The notes under the pieces were generated by a model. It saw only the letters and a list, made by a program, of their open reading frames with translations. It was not told where the DNA came from and searched no databases. A program made the translations under genes and the position numbers. Below are positions 26,891 to 36,899 of a stretch of DNA of 64,000 bases, in pieces. Numbering within the stretch: position 1 is the first letter of the stretch; each line of letters starts with the position of its first letter. Source of the stretch: Enterococcus ratti (GTDB taxonomy: Bacteria; Bacillota; Bacilli; Lactobacillales; Enterococcaceae); NCBI RefSeq assembly GCF_001886195.1, contig NZ_JXLB01000008.1, positions 59,820 to 123,819 of the forward strand. Reading direction: 5' to 3'.

Positions 26891-28468
26891 ATGAATAGAA
26901 GAAAAAATTTGGGTTGTTTATTAATTGCTTTAGGATGTTCTTTCATACTGAGTGCTTGTGCGTCTACTAAACATAGTAGTCAAACACAATTAACCTATGG
27001 CTGTACAAAAGATATACGTGATCTTAATCCTCACATTTATTCAGGAGAAATGTCTGCTCAAAACATGTTGTTTGAAGGATTGACAAAAAATGAAGATGGA
27101 CAAGTTAAACCATCATTAGCAAAAAGCTGGACAATTTCTTCAGATGGTCGAATCTATACCTTTCATTTAAGAAAAAATGTAACATTTTCTGATGGAGAAG
27201 CGTTTAATGCGCAGGTCGTAAAGATGAATATGGACGCAATTATGGCAAATAAATCAAGACACGCTTGGTTAGAATTAGTCGATCAAATTGCAGAAACGAA
27301 GTCTATTGACTCGAATACGTTTCAATTGGTATTGAAGAAACCTTATTATCCCACGTTAACAGAATTAGGGTTAACACGACCTTTTCGTTTTATTGCTCCT
27401 AGCTGCTTTATAAAAGGTGAAACAAAAAATGGCGTGAATGGCTATATTGGTACGGGGCCTTGGGTGTTGCAAAATCATGTAGATAATCAAAAGGCAACAT
27501 TTATTAGAAATGATCAATATTGGGGAGTCAAACCTAAATTAGAAAAAATTAACTGGAAAGTTATTTCAGATCCTGAGACGTTGGTGTTGTCTTTAAAAAA
27601 CAAAGATATTGACTTGATTTATGGAGCAGATGGTGATCAGTTGTCTGTGACTACATTTGATCATTTAAAAAATGATTCTTCTTTTGCAACCTATATTAGT
27701 AAACCTAGTGCATCTAGAGCAGTATTATTGAATAGTCATCGAACGCTTCTTAAGGACATAAATGTACGAAAAGCCATTATTTATGCGGTAAATAAAAAAG
27801 AAATCATCCAAGGTATTTTAAATGGAACAGAACAGGAAGCCCGTACTTTGCTTTCAAAGAAAACACCGTATTGTGATGTAGACTTGACGAAATATTCTTA
27901 TGATTCTCAAAAAGCAAGTCAATTACTGGAAGCATCTGGTTGGCGTTTCAATAAACAGGGACTTAGAGAAAAAAATGGGCAAACGTTGGAATTACTTTTT
28001 TCTTATAATTCTCAAAATGAACAAGAAGGTATGATTGCTCAAGCGATTCAAGGAGATTTAAAAGAAATTGGCATTTCTGTTAAAGTTTTACCAGAAGAAA
28101 AACAACTTTTTCTAAATCGACAAAAAGATGGTAATTTTGATCTACAGTATTCGTTATCATGGGGAACACCATATGATCCACAGTCTTATCTTTCTTCTTG
28201 GCGTATCGCAGCACATGGTGATTATCAAGCACAACTAGGTTTAGCTAAGAAAAAGTGGTTAGATGAAAAAATTAGTGAAACATTGGTAGAGACGGATAAA
28301 AATAAACGAGCGGCAGATTATCAAGAAATTTTAACTTATATAAATGACCAATGTATTTATCTTCCGTTATCTTATTCGCAAACAAGAGCGGTTGCATCTT
28401 CACAAGTGAAAGGAGTTACATTCAATGATTCACAGTATGAAATTCCTTTTGAAAAAATGTCAAAATAA
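26891..28468 (+). CDS. nikA: Nickel-binding lipoprotein of ABC importer (NikA-like)
   Basis: This is an extracytoplasmic solute-binding protein of the peptide/nickel (SBP family 5) type. The signal peptide ends in lipobox LSAC with Cys23. Nickel rather than peptide specificity is supported by close agreement with E. coli NikA in several places, recalled from memory: KSRHAWLELVDQI (NikA RQRHAWLELTNQI), RPFRFIAPS, GYIGTGPWVL, and HGDYQAQLGLA, whose histidine corresponds to the metal-ligand region of NikA. Length (525) is normal. It sits between the methyltransferase and two permease genes, in an operon whose nickel would serve the urease encoded just downstream. Confidence 0.88.
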   Translation: MNRRKNLGCLLIALGCSFILSACASTKHSSQTQLTYGCTKDIRDLNPHIYSGEMSAQNMLFEGLTKNEDGQVKPSLAKSWTISSDGRIYTFHLRKNVTFSDGEAFNAQVVKMNMDAIMANKSRHAWLELVDQIAETKSIDSNTFQLVLKKPYYPTLTELGLTRPFRFIAPSCFIKGETKNGVNGYIGTGPWVLQNHVDNQKATFIRNDQYWGVKPKLEKINWKVISDPETLVLSLKNKDIDLIYGADGDQLSVTTFDHLKNDSSFATYISKPSASRAVLLNSHRTLLKDINVRKAIIYAVNKKEIIQGILNGTEQEARTLLSKKTPYCDVDLTKYSYDSQKASQLLEASGWRFNKQGLREKNGQTLELLFSYNSQNEQEGMIAQAIQGDLKEIGISVKVLPEEKQLFLNRQKDGNFDLQYSLSWGTPYDPQSYLSSWRIAAHGDYQAQLGLAKKKWLDEKISETLVETDKNKRAADYQEILTYINDQCIYLPLSYSQTRAVASSQVKGVTFNDSQYEIPFEKMSK

Positions 28469-28472
28469 TAAA

Positions 28473-29417
28473 ATGAGTGATCGCTTCTTTTATTATTCAA
28501 AAAAATTAGGTACAGGCATAGGATTACTTCTATGTCTCTCCTTCCTTTCTTTTTTCTTGTTAGAAACACAATCTACTCATTTAGCAGAAACCGTTTTAAG
28601 GGCAAATGAAATCGTTCCTACAGCAGAAAATACGAGAGAGGTTACACAAGAATTAAGTTTAGATCAGCCTTTTATCATTCGGTATATTCGTTGGTTGCAA
28701 CAAGCAAGCCATGGAGACTTTGGTACGAGCTTTATCACCAAAGAAAAAGTCTCAGTATCCATTGCACAAGCATTTATACTGACGCTTTTGCTTACGGGGC
28801 TCGTTTTTTTGCTTTTGCTTTTATTTTCTTTTTCTATTGGTGTTTATTCTGTTATCAAACAAGGAAGTATAAGCGAAAAAATATTGAGACTGACGTTATT
28901 TTTTATCGGCTCATTGCCGTCTTATTGGATTGGAATTTTGTTTATTGTCTTTTTTTCACTTCAATTGCAGTTTTTTCCAACAAGTGGGGTAGATGAAGCA
29001 GGAGCGATTGTTTTGCCGACGTTAACATTAGTATGTGCTAATTTGCCCTCCTATGTTCGCATTGTGAGACAGGAACTAATTCAAACCATGCAAAAAACAT
29101 TTATGCAGTATTATTATTTACGCAATTTTTCTAGTCGAAGAATTTTTTATCATTTGCTAAAAAATTCTATACGAGCTTCGTTAACTTCTATGAGTATGGG
29201 TTTTCCAAAATTAATCGCAGGAAGTGCTGTAGTAGAAAGTATTTTTTCTTGGCCGGGAATGGGGATGCTTTGTGTACGAGCTATTAGTACAAGAGATATT
29301 CCTTTGTTGCAAGGGTATATTGTTTTTGTCGCATTCTTTTTTATGTTATTTAATATGCTAATTCAACAACTTAATCAAAAAATTGATCCACGACTAGAAG
29401 GGACAGGAAATCAATGA
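28473..29417 (+). CDS. nikB: Nickel ABC transporter permease NikB
   Basis: The 314-residue integral membrane subunit has six membrane segments and the binding-protein-dependent EAA-like loop LIAGSAVVESIFSWPGMGML near the C terminus, which contacts the ATPase. I place the start at ATG 28473, four nucleotides after the nikA stop. There is no clear ribosome site, so translation is probably coupled to nikA. The last bases overlap nikC (ATGA). Confidence 0.87.
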   Translation: MSDRFFYYSKKLGTGIGLLLCLSFLSFFLLETQSTHLAETVLRANEIVPTAENTREVTQELSLDQPFIIRYIRWLQQASHGDFGTSFITKEKVSVSIAQAFILTLLLTGLVFLLLLLFSFSIGVYSVIKQGSISEKILRLTLFFIGSLPSYWIGILFIVFFSLQLQFFPTSGVDEAGAIVLPTLTLVCANLPSYVRIVRQELIQTMQKTFMQYYYLRNFSSRRIFYHLLKNSIRASLTSMSMGFPKLIAGSAVVESIFSWPGMGMLCVRAISTRDIPLLQGYIVFVAFFFMLFNMLIQQLNQKIDPRLEGTGNQ

Positions 29418-30241
29418 CTAAACCAATGAATACAAAAGATAAACTTTTTAACTGTTGTTTATTGCTTTTAGCAATTGTATTTTTACTTGTTTTATTTGCA
29501 CCCTTAGTTACGAGCTATGATCCTAATCAACAAGACATTTTAAATAAACTACAACATCCGAGCAGCAAACATTGGCTAGGAACGGATCAGTTAGGTAGGG
29601 ATATTTATACGCGTATTTTATATGGAGGGCGTACGACATTATGCCTTTCGTTAGTCACTACAACAGTCATCCTTTTTTTTGGTTTTTTATTTGGTTGGTT
29701 AACAGCTATTCGTCATGGAAAATTGAAACGAATCATCGATTTTTTGTGTGATACTTTACTTGCTTTGCCTAGTGAATTGATTGTATTGATCGTTATTGGA
29801 ATTTTAGGTCCTAATTTACTGACGATTTTTACTGCGATCACTCTTGCTAAATGGCCATGGTTTGTCAGAATGTTTCAAAGTGAGATAAAGCAATACCAGT
29901 ATAAGAATTATATCCAATTTTCAAAAGTGATTGGTAAATCAAATTATTGGATTTTACACCATCACTTGCTAAGAAAGATTATTCCGTTAGTTATTGTTTA
30001 TGGTACATTGAATCTTAGCGGGATTATTATGAGCATTTCTGCGTTGTCTTTTTTAGGAATCGGCATTCAACCTCCTACAGCAGAATGGGGAAATATGGTT
30101 AATGAGGCAAAGAATTTTCTATTAGTTGACTATTGGCAGCTAATTCCAGTAGGTGGAGTGATGTTAATTGTGATTTCTGCGTTGAATTATCTAGGGGATC
30201 AGTTTGCAACACAGCTAATTTCTACGAAAGAGCAGGCATAA
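29414..30241 (+). CDS. nikC: Nickel ABC transporter permease NikC
   Basis: The second permease subunit has 275 residues. The N-terminal segment HWLGTDQLGRDIYTRILYGGRTTL is the hallmark of DppC/NikC proteins. The cytoplasmic loop near SALSFLGIGIQPPTAEWG is the ATPase-contact region. It overlaps nikB by 4 nt and is followed by nikD after 2 nt. Confidence 0.87.
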   Translation: MTKPMNTKDKLFNCCLLLLAIVFLLVLFAPLVTSYDPNQQDILNKLQHPSSKHWLGTDQLGRDIYTRILYGGRTTLCLSLVTTTVILFFGFLFGWLTAIRHGKLKRIIDFLCDTLLALPSELIVLIVIGILGPNLLTIFTAITLAKWPWFVRMFQSEIKQYQYKNYIQFSKVIGKSNYWILHHHLLRKIIPLVIVYGTLNLSGIIMSISALSFLGIGIQPPTAEWGNMVNEAKNFLLVDYWQLIPVGGVMLIVISALNYLGDQFATQLISTKEQA

Positions 30242-30243
30242 CC

Positions 30244-31038
30244 ATGGAGATTTTCATAAATAACCTAATTGTTAAAGAAAAAAACACCGATAATCAATTG
30301 TTAAAGGAATTAAATTTTAGATTAAACGAAAAACAAATTCAAGGAATTATCGGTCCCAGTGGTAGCGGTAAAACGACCCTCTTACATGTATTAGCAGGTG
30401 TATCACATCCAACCTTACAAGTTCATGGATCGTTTACATGGACTAAAAATGGTGAGAAAGAAAAAGAAAAATTTTTCTCGAATACACATTCATTGAGAAA
30501 ACAATTCTCAATGGGGTATATTCCGCAAAATGCCATGAATATTTTTGATCCAATCGAAACAATGCAACATCAATTAATGGAAACTTTTTGTGAAAATGGC
30601 TGGTCAAAAAAAGAAGCAAATGAAAAAATATCTTGTATTTTAAATGACTTTCAATTAGATCAATCAATTTTAACTCGTTATCCTCATGAACTATCTGGTG
30701 GAATCTTGCAACGATGTACAATAGGAATTGCTTTGCAATTGAAGCCACAAATTCTATTAGCAGATGAACCTACTAGTTCAGTGGATCAAGAAGTAAAACA
30801 AATTATTTTAGATGAATTCAAGGAATATTCAAGAAAAAACAATGCAATGATTGTACTTACAACTCATGATTATTCAGTGATTCAACAACTGTGTGATCAG
30901 CTGCTCATCCTTGAAAATGGCTGTTGTCATTATATGGGAGATACGAAAACAGCAGAACAGGAAGCGGCTTTTTATTCTGAGATCAAAAATATTCATGAGA
31001 AAATGGAAACTTACGTAAAGGAATTGTTAAATGAATGA
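30244..31038 (+). CDS. nikD: Nickel ABC transporter ATPase NikD
   Basis: This is an ABC ATPase of 264 residues with Walker A GPSGSGKTTL near 36, signature LSGGILQRCTIG, Walker B LLADEPTSSVD and switch His in TTHDYS. The start at ATG 30244 follows a weak AGCAGG and lies 2 nt after nikC. A longer frame from 30133 overlaps nikC and is not protein-like. NikD and NikE form the heterodimeric motor. It overlaps nikE by 4 nt. Confidence 0.87.
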   Translation: MEIFINNLIVKEKNTDNQLLKELNFRLNEKQIQGIIGPSGSGKTTLLHVLAGVSHPTLQVHGSFTWTKNGEKEKEKFFSNTHSLRKQFSMGYIPQNAMNIFDPIETMQHQLMETFCENGWSKKEANEKISCILNDFQLDQSILTRYPHELSGGILQRCTIGIALQLKPQILLADEPTSSVDQEVKQIILDEFKEYSRKNNAMIVLTTHDYSVIQQLCDQLLILENGCCHYMGDTKTAEQEAAFYSEIKNIHEKMETYVKELLNE

Positions 31039-31763
31039 AAAAACTTGAACTAAAAAAGGTAACGAAAGTATTTAAAGTAAAAAAAAAATATGGTTTTGAT
31101 TATTCAGTAGTACTTGATCAAGTTTCCTTTTCGATAGCTAAAGGAGAGACAGTTGCTTTATTAGGTCCTAGTGGCAGTGGAAAAACAACTTTGTCTCGTG
31201 TCCTTTTAGGGATAGAATCTATTAATCAAGGAGAGTTATTTATTGATAATGAACAGGTGGCGTCTTTTTCTCATTCTGGCCATATAAAATGCAGCATTGT
31301 GTTTCAAAATTATCGTTCTTCAGTTAATCCTTCTTATACTATAAAAGATGTTTTAGAAGAAGTACTCGGGAAAGTGGAAGAGGCACAATACACAGAACTA
31401 TTAGAAAAAGTCGGTTTGTCTTCTATTAATTTAAATAGAAAATGTACAACTTTGAGTGGTGGGGAAATTCAACGCGTTTGCGTTGCCCGAGGGATTGCTA
31501 CGAAAGCAGATCTACTTATTTTTGATGAAGCATTTCGTTCTTTAGATTTAGTTCACACGTTTCACTTCATTAATTTGTTAAAAACGTTGAAAAAAGAGTA
31601 TGGCTTTGCTTATCTAATCATTACGCACGACATAAAATTAGCCTGCTATTTATGTGAACGTCTACTATTTTTTAAGGATGGAACAATTATTGAAGACTGT
31701 CAAACAAAACAGCTGAAAGAAACAACTTCTGAATATGTACAAACTCTTCTTTCTCTTAAATAA
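31035..31763 (+). CDS. nikE: Nickel ABC transporter ATPase NikE
   Basis: This is the second ABC ATPase, 242 residues. It has Walker A GPSGSGKTTLSR, signature LSGGEIQRVCVARG and switch ITHD. The Walker B continues as IFDEAFRSLDLV rather than the DEPTSALD of most relatives. E. coli NikE likewise has DEAxSNLDLV there (from memory), which supports a nickel assignment over peptide. It ends the operon, and a strong terminator follows about 180 nt downstream. Confidence 0.88.
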   Translation: MKKLELKKVTKVFKVKKKYGFDYSVVLDQVSFSIAKGETVALLGPSGSGKTTLSRVLLGIESINQGELFIDNEQVASFSHSGHIKCSIVFQNYRSSVNPSYTIKDVLEEVLGKVEEAQYTELLEKVGLSSINLNRKCTTLSGGEIQRVCVARGIATKADLLIFDEAFRSLDLVHTFHFINLLKTLKKEYGFAYLIITHDIKLACYLCERLLFFKDGTIIEDCQTKQLKETTSEYVQTLLSLK

Positions 31764-32124
31764 TTCCTACTATTTGTATAAAAAGTATCGAACACTGTAT
31801 CATTTTCTTTAAACTAACGATAATCGCTTTTGAAGAAGACAAGACGGTTATTGGATTCTTTTCTAGGAAAACAGTTTAAAACAATTTGATATCAATGAGA
31901 ATGAGCAGGTTCAAGTGATGTCCATAATTAAAATAAAAATAATTGAGAATCGAAAAACTTAAACATTTCGGTTCTCAATTATTTTTTTAGACGCCAAGAC
32001 TAGCTTTCACGATTTTATAACTATTAAATCATTACTTTATTTTTTTAAATAAATAAAAAAATATAAAATTTATATTTTTTTTGAATTAGTACAATTAAGG
32101 ATATCAAGGAAAGGGGAAAGAATT
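31764..32124. other. nikE-amtB intergenic region
   Basis: No gene is seen. The terminator at 31941 closes the nickel operon. The AT-rich stretch 32030-32100 should hold the promoter of amtB and the urease genes; a TACAAT near 32088 could be its -10. Confidence 0.5.
31941..31989 (+). terminator. Terminator after nikE
   Basis: AATTGAGAATCGAAA at 31941-31955 pairs, with one mismatch, with TTTCGGTTCTCAATT at 31966-31980, followed by ATTTTTTT. Confidence 0.8.
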
Positions 32125-33339
32125 ATGACGCAAGTAGTTCTAAATAATGGAGACACGGCATTTATGATGCTTTGTACAGCAATGGTATGTCTGATGACTC
32201 CCGGTTTAGCTTTCTTTTATGGCGGATTAGCTAGAAAAAGAAGCATTTTGATTATTATGATGCAATCATTTATTTCAATGGGGATCGTTACATTAATCTG
32301 GATATTTGGTGGTTTTGGTCTAGCATTTGGGCAAGATCACGGTGGAATAATTGGAAATATTAAAGACTATTTTGCTTTAGCAAATGTAGATTTAAATCCC
32401 AATATTTTACATGGAGCAACAATTCCATTTGCTTTGTTCTTTGCTTTTCAACTGATGTTTTGTGTGATCACGGTTCCATTGATGACAGGCGCTTTTGCCG
32501 AACGATTAAATATTAAAGGTTACTTATTATTGTTAATTTTTTGGACTATTTTGATTTATCTACCCGTTTGTCATTGGGTATGGGGCAACGGCTTTTTAGA
32601 AAAAATGGGTTTTGTGGACTTTGCCGGTGGGGCAGTTATTCACACGACAGCAGGATTTGGAGCGTTAGCCAGCATCTTTGTTTTAGGAAATCGAACATTA
32701 AAGAAAAAAGGCATGCAGCCGAATAATTTAATGGCAGCAGCAATTGGTACAGGGCTGTTATGGTTCGGTTGGTTTGGATTTAATTCTGGTGGAGCATTAG
32801 GTGCGAACTATTTAGCATCTACAGCCTTTATCAACACGATTGTTGGTTTAGCTAGTGCGATGGTTACTTGGATGATTTTTGCTTATATTCAAACAGGGAA
32901 AATCAATTTTTTAGATATTTTAACTGGTTCCGTTGCAGGACTTGCTACAATCACACCTTGTTCAGGTTATATTAAACCGACTTCTGCAATTTTAGTAGGA
33001 ATAGTGGCGGGAATTATCTGTAATGTCGCTGTTAAGTTTAGAGAAAATAGAGGTTGGGATGACGCATTAGATGTTTGGGGTGTTCATGGAATTGGTGGAT
33101 TTACTGGCACGATCTTAATTGGTTTTTTTGCAGCTTCAAATGTAAATAAAGTTTCCGCAAGTATGACACAACTTGGTGTGCAAGTAGGTGGGGTTATCTT
33201 CATTGCTTTGTATTCATTTATTTTAACTTATGTAATGTTACGTTTATTTAAACGTTTCTTTAATATTGAACCAACCAATCAAGAAATTGATAAGGGGCTG
33301 GATGAATACTTATTAGCAGAAAAGGCTTATATGGAATAA
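32125..33339 (+). CDS. amtB: Ammonium transporter
   Basis: This is an Amt/Rh-family channel of 404 residues with about eleven membrane segments. Signature stretches DTAFMMLCTAMVCLMTPGLAFFYGG near the N terminus and FGALASIFVLG are present. The twin histidines are seen in VCHWVWG and in DVWGVHGIGG. No glnB/glnK follows, unlike most amtB loci; instead ureI begins 31 nt later. It therefore probably serves the urease system, recapturing or releasing ammonium made from urea. Confidence 0.94.
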   Translation: MTQVVLNNGDTAFMMLCTAMVCLMTPGLAFFYGGLARKRSILIIMMQSFISMGIVTLIWIFGGFGLAFGQDHGGIIGNIKDYFALANVDLNPNILHGATIPFALFFAFQLMFCVITVPLMTGAFAERLNIKGYLLLLIFWTILIYLPVCHWVWGNGFLEKMGFVDFAGGAVIHTTAGFGALASIFVLGNRTLKKKGMQPNNLMAAAIGTGLLWFGWFGFNSGGALGANYLASTAFINTIVGLASAMVTWMIFAYIQTGKINFLDILTGSVAGLATITPCSGYIKPTSAILVGIVAGIICNVAVKFRENRGWDDALDVWGVHGIGGFTGTILIGFFAASNVNKVSASMTQLGVQVGGVIFIALYSFILTYVMLRLFKRFFNIEPTNQEIDKGLDEYLLAEKAYME

Positions 33340-33370
33340 ATATTATTCAAATTGAGAGGAGGTGAAAAAA

Positions 33371-33889
33371 ATGCTTGGTGTCATTTTACTTTATGTTGGA
33401 ATGGTGTTAATCAGTAACGGTTTTTATCGTTTGTATGATTTAAAGGATCAATCAATTGTAGTAATGAATTATTTTACCGGTGGATTAGGATTAATTTTAA
33501 ATCTAGGTTCGATTTTTATCGGCGTGGCAACAAATCAGCCAAATGATTGGTTTTATGGCAGTGCAACAGGGTTACTTTTCGCTTTTACTTATTTGTACAC
33601 AGCTATAAACAGCACCTTCCATTTAGATCAGAGACTTTATGGATGGTATAGCTTATTTGTTGCTATCAATGCAATTCCAGCAGGTTTGTTGTGTTTTTAC
33701 GGTATTGGCGGTAATGCCGTATACGGATTGATTTGGTGGTTATGGGCTGTTCTATGGTTTACTGGATTTATTGAAAATGTTTTAGGAAAAAATCTAGGCA
33801 AATCAGTGGGGTATTTGTCCATTGTTGAAGGAATTATTACGGCGTGGATACCAGGTATGTTGATGCTTTTAAGTTTATGGCCACAATAA
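33371..33889 (+). CDS. ureI: UreI/AmiS-family urea channel
   Basis: The 172-residue protein has six membrane segments. Conserved stretches typical of AmiS/UreI include NYFTGGLGLILN, PNDWFYGSATGLLFAFTYLY and GWYSLFVAINAIPAG. In Helicobacter and Streptococcus salivarius such channels admit urea to cytoplasmic urease, in the former gated by acid. I start it at ATG 33371, eight nucleotides after GAGGAGG; a GTG three codons earlier lies inside that ribosome site. It directly precedes ureA. Confidence 0.9.
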   Translation: MLGVILLYVGMVLISNGFYRLYDLKDQSIVVMNYFTGGLGLILNLGSIFIGVATNQPNDWFYGSATGLLFAFTYLYTAINSTFHLDQRLYGWYSLFVAINAIPAGLLCFYGIGGNAVYGLIWWLWAVLWFTGFIENVLGKNLGKSVGYLSIVEGIITAWIPGMLMLLSLWPQ

Positions 33890-33907
33890 TTAAAGGAGAG
33901 ATAGAAC

Positions 33908-34210
33908 ATGCAATTGACAGAACGTGAACAGGAAAAAATGTTAATTAGTTTGGCTGCAATGATTGCTCAACGACGACGTGATCGTAAGGTGAAACTAAAC
34001 CATCCAGAAAGTGTAGCGTTAATTACTGATTTAGTTTTAGAAGGTGCAAGAGACGGCAAAACCGTTTCTGAATTGATGAATGAAGGTCGTAATTTATTAA
34101 CACGTGAAGATGTGATGGAAGGTGTGCCAGAAATGATTCCAATGATCCAAGTGGAAGCTACTTTTCCTGATGGAACGAAATTAGTTACGATTCATGACCC
34201 AATTCAATAG
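33908..34210 (+). CDS. ureA: Urease gamma subunit
   Basis: The 100-residue gamma subunit has the standard features REQEKMLI near the start, [11 protein letters not shown] in the middle and [24 protein letters not shown] toward the end. It assembles with UreB and UreC into the (UreABC)3 enzyme, which splits urea into ammonia and carbamate. The start follows AAAGGAGAG. Separate gamma and beta genes follow the usual bacterial pattern rather than the Helicobacter fusion. Confidence 0.97.
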   Translation: MQLTEREQEKMLISLAAMIAQRRRDRKVKLNHPESVALITDLVLEGARDGKTVSELMNEGRNLLTREDVMEGVPEMIPMIQVEATFPDGTKLVTIHDPIQ

Positions 34211-34224
34211 AAGGAGTGATAAGA

Positions 34225-34575
34225 ATGGTACCTGGAGAATACAAATTATCAAGTGAACCAGTTCTTTACAATGAAGGATACGAAGCAATTACAATTGAAG
34301 TAAAAAATATTGGCGATCGAGCAGTTCAAGTAGGTTCGCACTTTCATTTTTACGAAGCAAATGAAAGTGGTTTGAAGTTTGATCGGAAAAAAGCATGGGG
34401 AAAACGATTAGATATTGCGGCTGGAACAGCTATTCGTTTTGAACCGGGTGAAACAAAGAAAGTGTCATTGATTGACTTTGGAGGCAAGCGCCGGATTTTT
34501 GGATTTAATGATCGTGTGAATGGTTATTTAGATGATGACCGTCGTGAGGTTAGAAAAGAGGGATCACAACAATGA
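34225..34575 (+). CDS. ureB: Urease beta subunit
   Basis: The 116-residue beta subunit starts [12 protein letters not shown], the canonical opening, at ATG 34225 after AAGGAGTG. It has the conserved [15 protein letters not shown] and the [16 protein letters not shown] block. It ends four nucleotides into ureC (ATGA overlap), so the subunits are made in step. Confidence 0.97.
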   Translation: MVPGEYKLSSEPVLYNEGYEAITIEVKNIGDRAVQVGSHFHFYEANESGLKFDRKKAWGKRLDIAAGTAIRFEPGETKKVSLIDFGGKRRIFGFNDRVNGYLDDDRREVRKEGSQQ

Positions 34576-36293
34576 GTTTTGAAATGGATCGAAAGAAATA
34601 TACACAAATGTATGGACCGATTGTCGGCGACAGCGTTCGTTTAGGAGATACAGAATTATTTGCGGCAATTGAAAAAGACTATACTGTACATGGTCAAGAA
34701 AGTAAATTTGGTGGAGGGAAAGTCTTACGTGATGGAATGGGATTAAATCCAATTGAAACGCGTGAAGATAATCCGTTAGTAGCAGATACCATTATTACAA
34801 ATGCGACGATTATTGATTATACTGGGATTATCAAGGCAGATATTGGGATTAGAGACGGAAAAATCATTGCCATTGGTAAAGGTGGAAATCCCGGTAACAT
34901 GGACGATGTTGACTTTATTGTCGGTGCAAGTACTGAAGCAATTTCTGCTGAAGGATTGATCGTTACAGCAGGAGGATTGGATCTTCATGTTCATTACATT
35001 TCTCCCGGATTGGCGCATGCGGCATTGGATAATGGGATCACTACATTGTTTGGCGGTGGAACTGGGCCAGCTGATGGAACAAATTCTGCGACAACTACAC
35101 CTGGTAAGTGGCATATTCATCGTATGCTGCAAGCTGCTGAAAATTTACCAGTTAATATGGGGGTTATGGCAAAAGGCGCAGGTGCTATGACTGCACCGAT
35201 TGCTGAACAAATTGAAGCAGGTGCAATGGGAATAAAAACGCACGAAGATTGGGGGGCTACTTGTTCAGGAATTGATCATTCGTTAAAAGTGGCGGATGAA
35301 TATGATGTACAATTTGCAGTTCATACGGATTCACTAAATGAAGGCGGCTTTGTCGGCGATACGATGAACGCTTTTGCAGGAAGAACGGTTCATACTTTCC
35401 ATACAGAAGGTGCTGGTGGGGGGCATGCTCCAGATATTATGGTCGTTGCCGGACATACCAATATTTTGCCTTCTTCGACGAATCCGACGAATCCATTTAC
35501 TAAAAATGAAATTAGTGAATTGTTTGATATGGTAATGGTTTGTCATAATTTGGATCCTAAAATTCCTGAAGACGTATCATTTGCTGAATCTCGTGTACGT
35601 AAACAAACGATAGCAGCCGAAGATGTTTTACATGATATGGGTGCGTTAAGTATTATGACTTCAGATGCAATGGCTATGGGACGTGTTGGCGAAGTAGCGA
35701 TGCGCTGTTGGCAACTTGCACACAAAATGAAAAAACAACGAGGACCATTGGAAGGCGATTCAGAATTTAATGACAACAATCGGATTAAACGCTATGTTGC
35801 AAAATACACGATTAATCCAGCCATTACAAATGGGGTAGCCGATTATATTGGTTCAGTTGAAGTAGGTAAGTATGCAGATTTAGTTATCTGGACGCCGGAA
35901 AAATTTGGTACAAAACCAAAAATGGTTTTAAAAATGGGGATGATTGCTTACGGCGTCATGGGGGATGCAAGCTCTAGTCTACCGACTCCTCAACCACGTT
36001 TAATGAAAGATTTATTTGGTGCCTGTGGAAAAGCAGTACAAAAAACAAGCATGACGTTTGTTTCAAAATATGCTTATGATCATGGGATCAAAGAAGAAAT
36101 TGGATTGGATAAAGTAGTTTTACCTGTTCATAATACGAGAAATTTAACGAAACGTGATATGAAGTTAAATAATTATTGCCCAGAAACAATTACTGTAGAT
36201 CCTCATACGTTTGAAGTGAAAATTGATGATCAATTAATTACTTGTGAACCAGAAGAGACCGTTCCGCTTGCACAACGTTACTATTTATTCTAA
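34572..36293 (+). CDS. ureC: Urease alpha (catalytic) subunit
   Basis: The catalytic subunit has 573 residues and a dinuclear nickel site. Visible ligands are His139 and His141 in LDLHVHYIS, the carbamylated Lys222 in GIKTHEDWG, His251 in AVHTD, His277 in [15 protein letters not shown] and the Asp near 365 in MTSDAMAMG. The mobile flap reads [14 protein letters not shown]: the key Cys324 and His325 are kept, and the next residue is Asn where many enzymes have a second His. All catalytic residues are present and the frame is full length, so the enzyme should be active if nickel is supplied. Confidence 0.97.
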   Translation: MSFEMDRKKYTQMYGPIVGDSVRLGDTELFAAIEKDYTVHGQESKFGGGKVLRDGMGLNPIETREDNPLVADTIITNATIIDYTGIIKADIGIRDGKIIAIGKGGNPGNMDDVDFIVGASTEAISAEGLIVTAGGLDLHVHYISPGLAHAALDNGITTLFGGGTGPADGTNSATTTPGKWHIHRMLQAAENLPVNMGVMAKGAGAMTAPIAEQIEAGAMGIKTHEDWGATCSGIDHSLKVADEYDVQFAVHTDSLNEGGFVGDTMNAFAGRTVHTFHTEGAGGGHAPDIMVVAGHTNILPSSTNPTNPFTKNEISELFDMVMVCHNLDPKIPEDVSFAESRVRKQTIAAEDVLHDMGALSIMTSDAMAMGRVGEVAMRCWQLAHKMKKQRGPLEGDSEFNDNNRIKRYVAKYTINPAITNGVADYIGSVEVGKYADLVIWTPEKFGTKPKMVLKMGMIAYGVMGDASSSLPTPQPRLMKDLFGACGKAVQKTSMTFVSKYAYDHGIKEEIGLDKVVLPVHNTRNLTKRDMKLNNYCPETITVDPHTFEVKIDDQLITCEPEETVPLAQRYYLF

Positions 36294-36331
36294 TGCGTTA
36301 AGGTGAACGATTAGGACAGAATAGTTAAAGT

Positions 36332-36386
36332 AATGGGAACGATGAAGGAAAATTACTTGCTAAATTTTCTGAAAGTTGTTCCCATT
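36332..36386 (+). promoter_or_regulatory. Hairpin in the ureC-ureE gap
   Basis: AATGGGAAC at 36332-36340 pairs with GTTCCCATT at 36378-36386, and inside it GGAAAATT pairs with AATTTTCT. No T-run follows, so it is more likely a processing or stability element between structural and accessory genes than a full terminator. Confidence 0.5.
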
Positions 36387-36440
36387 ATCAAGTGAAAAAG
36401 TAAGAGTGATTCGCAAGTAAAAATAGGTAGGAGAACGAAA

Positions 36441-36899
36441 ATGATATTTACAACTGTATCAGGAAATATAAATGAATTAACAAATAAAGAAGCTTACCAC
36501 ATTGAGGTTGCTCAAATCAGTAGTGATGATTTAAATAAGCGTGTGCTTCGAATCATTTCGGACCACGGAAATGAATTTGGTATTCGTTTAGCAGAAAAAA
36601 GTGAGGAATTAAAAAATGGTTCATACTTTTTAATTGATTCGCACAATGTACTCGTTTTATCGGTTATTCCTGAAAAAATGATCGTTATTAGACCAAAAAA
36701 TATAGATGAAATGGGAAAAATTGCTCATTTATTAGGGAACACCCATAAACCGATTGAAGTAGAAAATGGCACCATAAAATTAGCGATCGATCCAGTTGTT
36801 CTTGATGTTTTGAATCACAAACAAATTGAACATCATACGGAGAAAATCGCATTGAACAGTCCTTTGCGACATGTGAATCTAGCACATAGCCATGGATAA
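36441..36899 (+). CDS. ureE: Urease accessory protein UreE (nickel chaperone)
   Basis: The 152-residue metallochaperone delivers nickel to the UreDFG-apourease complex. It has an N-terminal peptide-binding domain and a C-terminal metal-binding domain with LGNTHKPIEVENGTIKLAID near 101-120. Its tail, HKQIEHHTEKI then HVNLAHSHG, carries several histidines that can bind Ni2+. The start follows GTAGGAGAACG. It overlaps ureF by 8 nt. Confidence 0.93.
   Translation: MIFTTVSGNINELTNKEAYHIEVAQISSDDLNKRVLRIISDHGNEFGIRLAEKSEELKNGSYFLIDSHNVLVLSVIPEKMIVIRPKNIDEMGKIAHLLGNTHKPIEVENGTIKLAIDPVVLDVLNHKQIEHHTEKIALNSPLRHVNLAHSHG

Noticed and set aside
26891..31763. Oligopeptide (Opp/Dpp) transporter assignment
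   Set aside because: NikA-like ligand-region segments, the unusual NikE Walker B (DEAFRSLDLV) and the adjacent urease genes favour nickel.
34572..36293. Possible inactivating change in the UreC flap (CHN instead of CHH)
   Set aside because: The catalytic Cys and first His are kept. The following Asn seems to occur in other Gram-positive ureases, so it is not a sign of inactivity.
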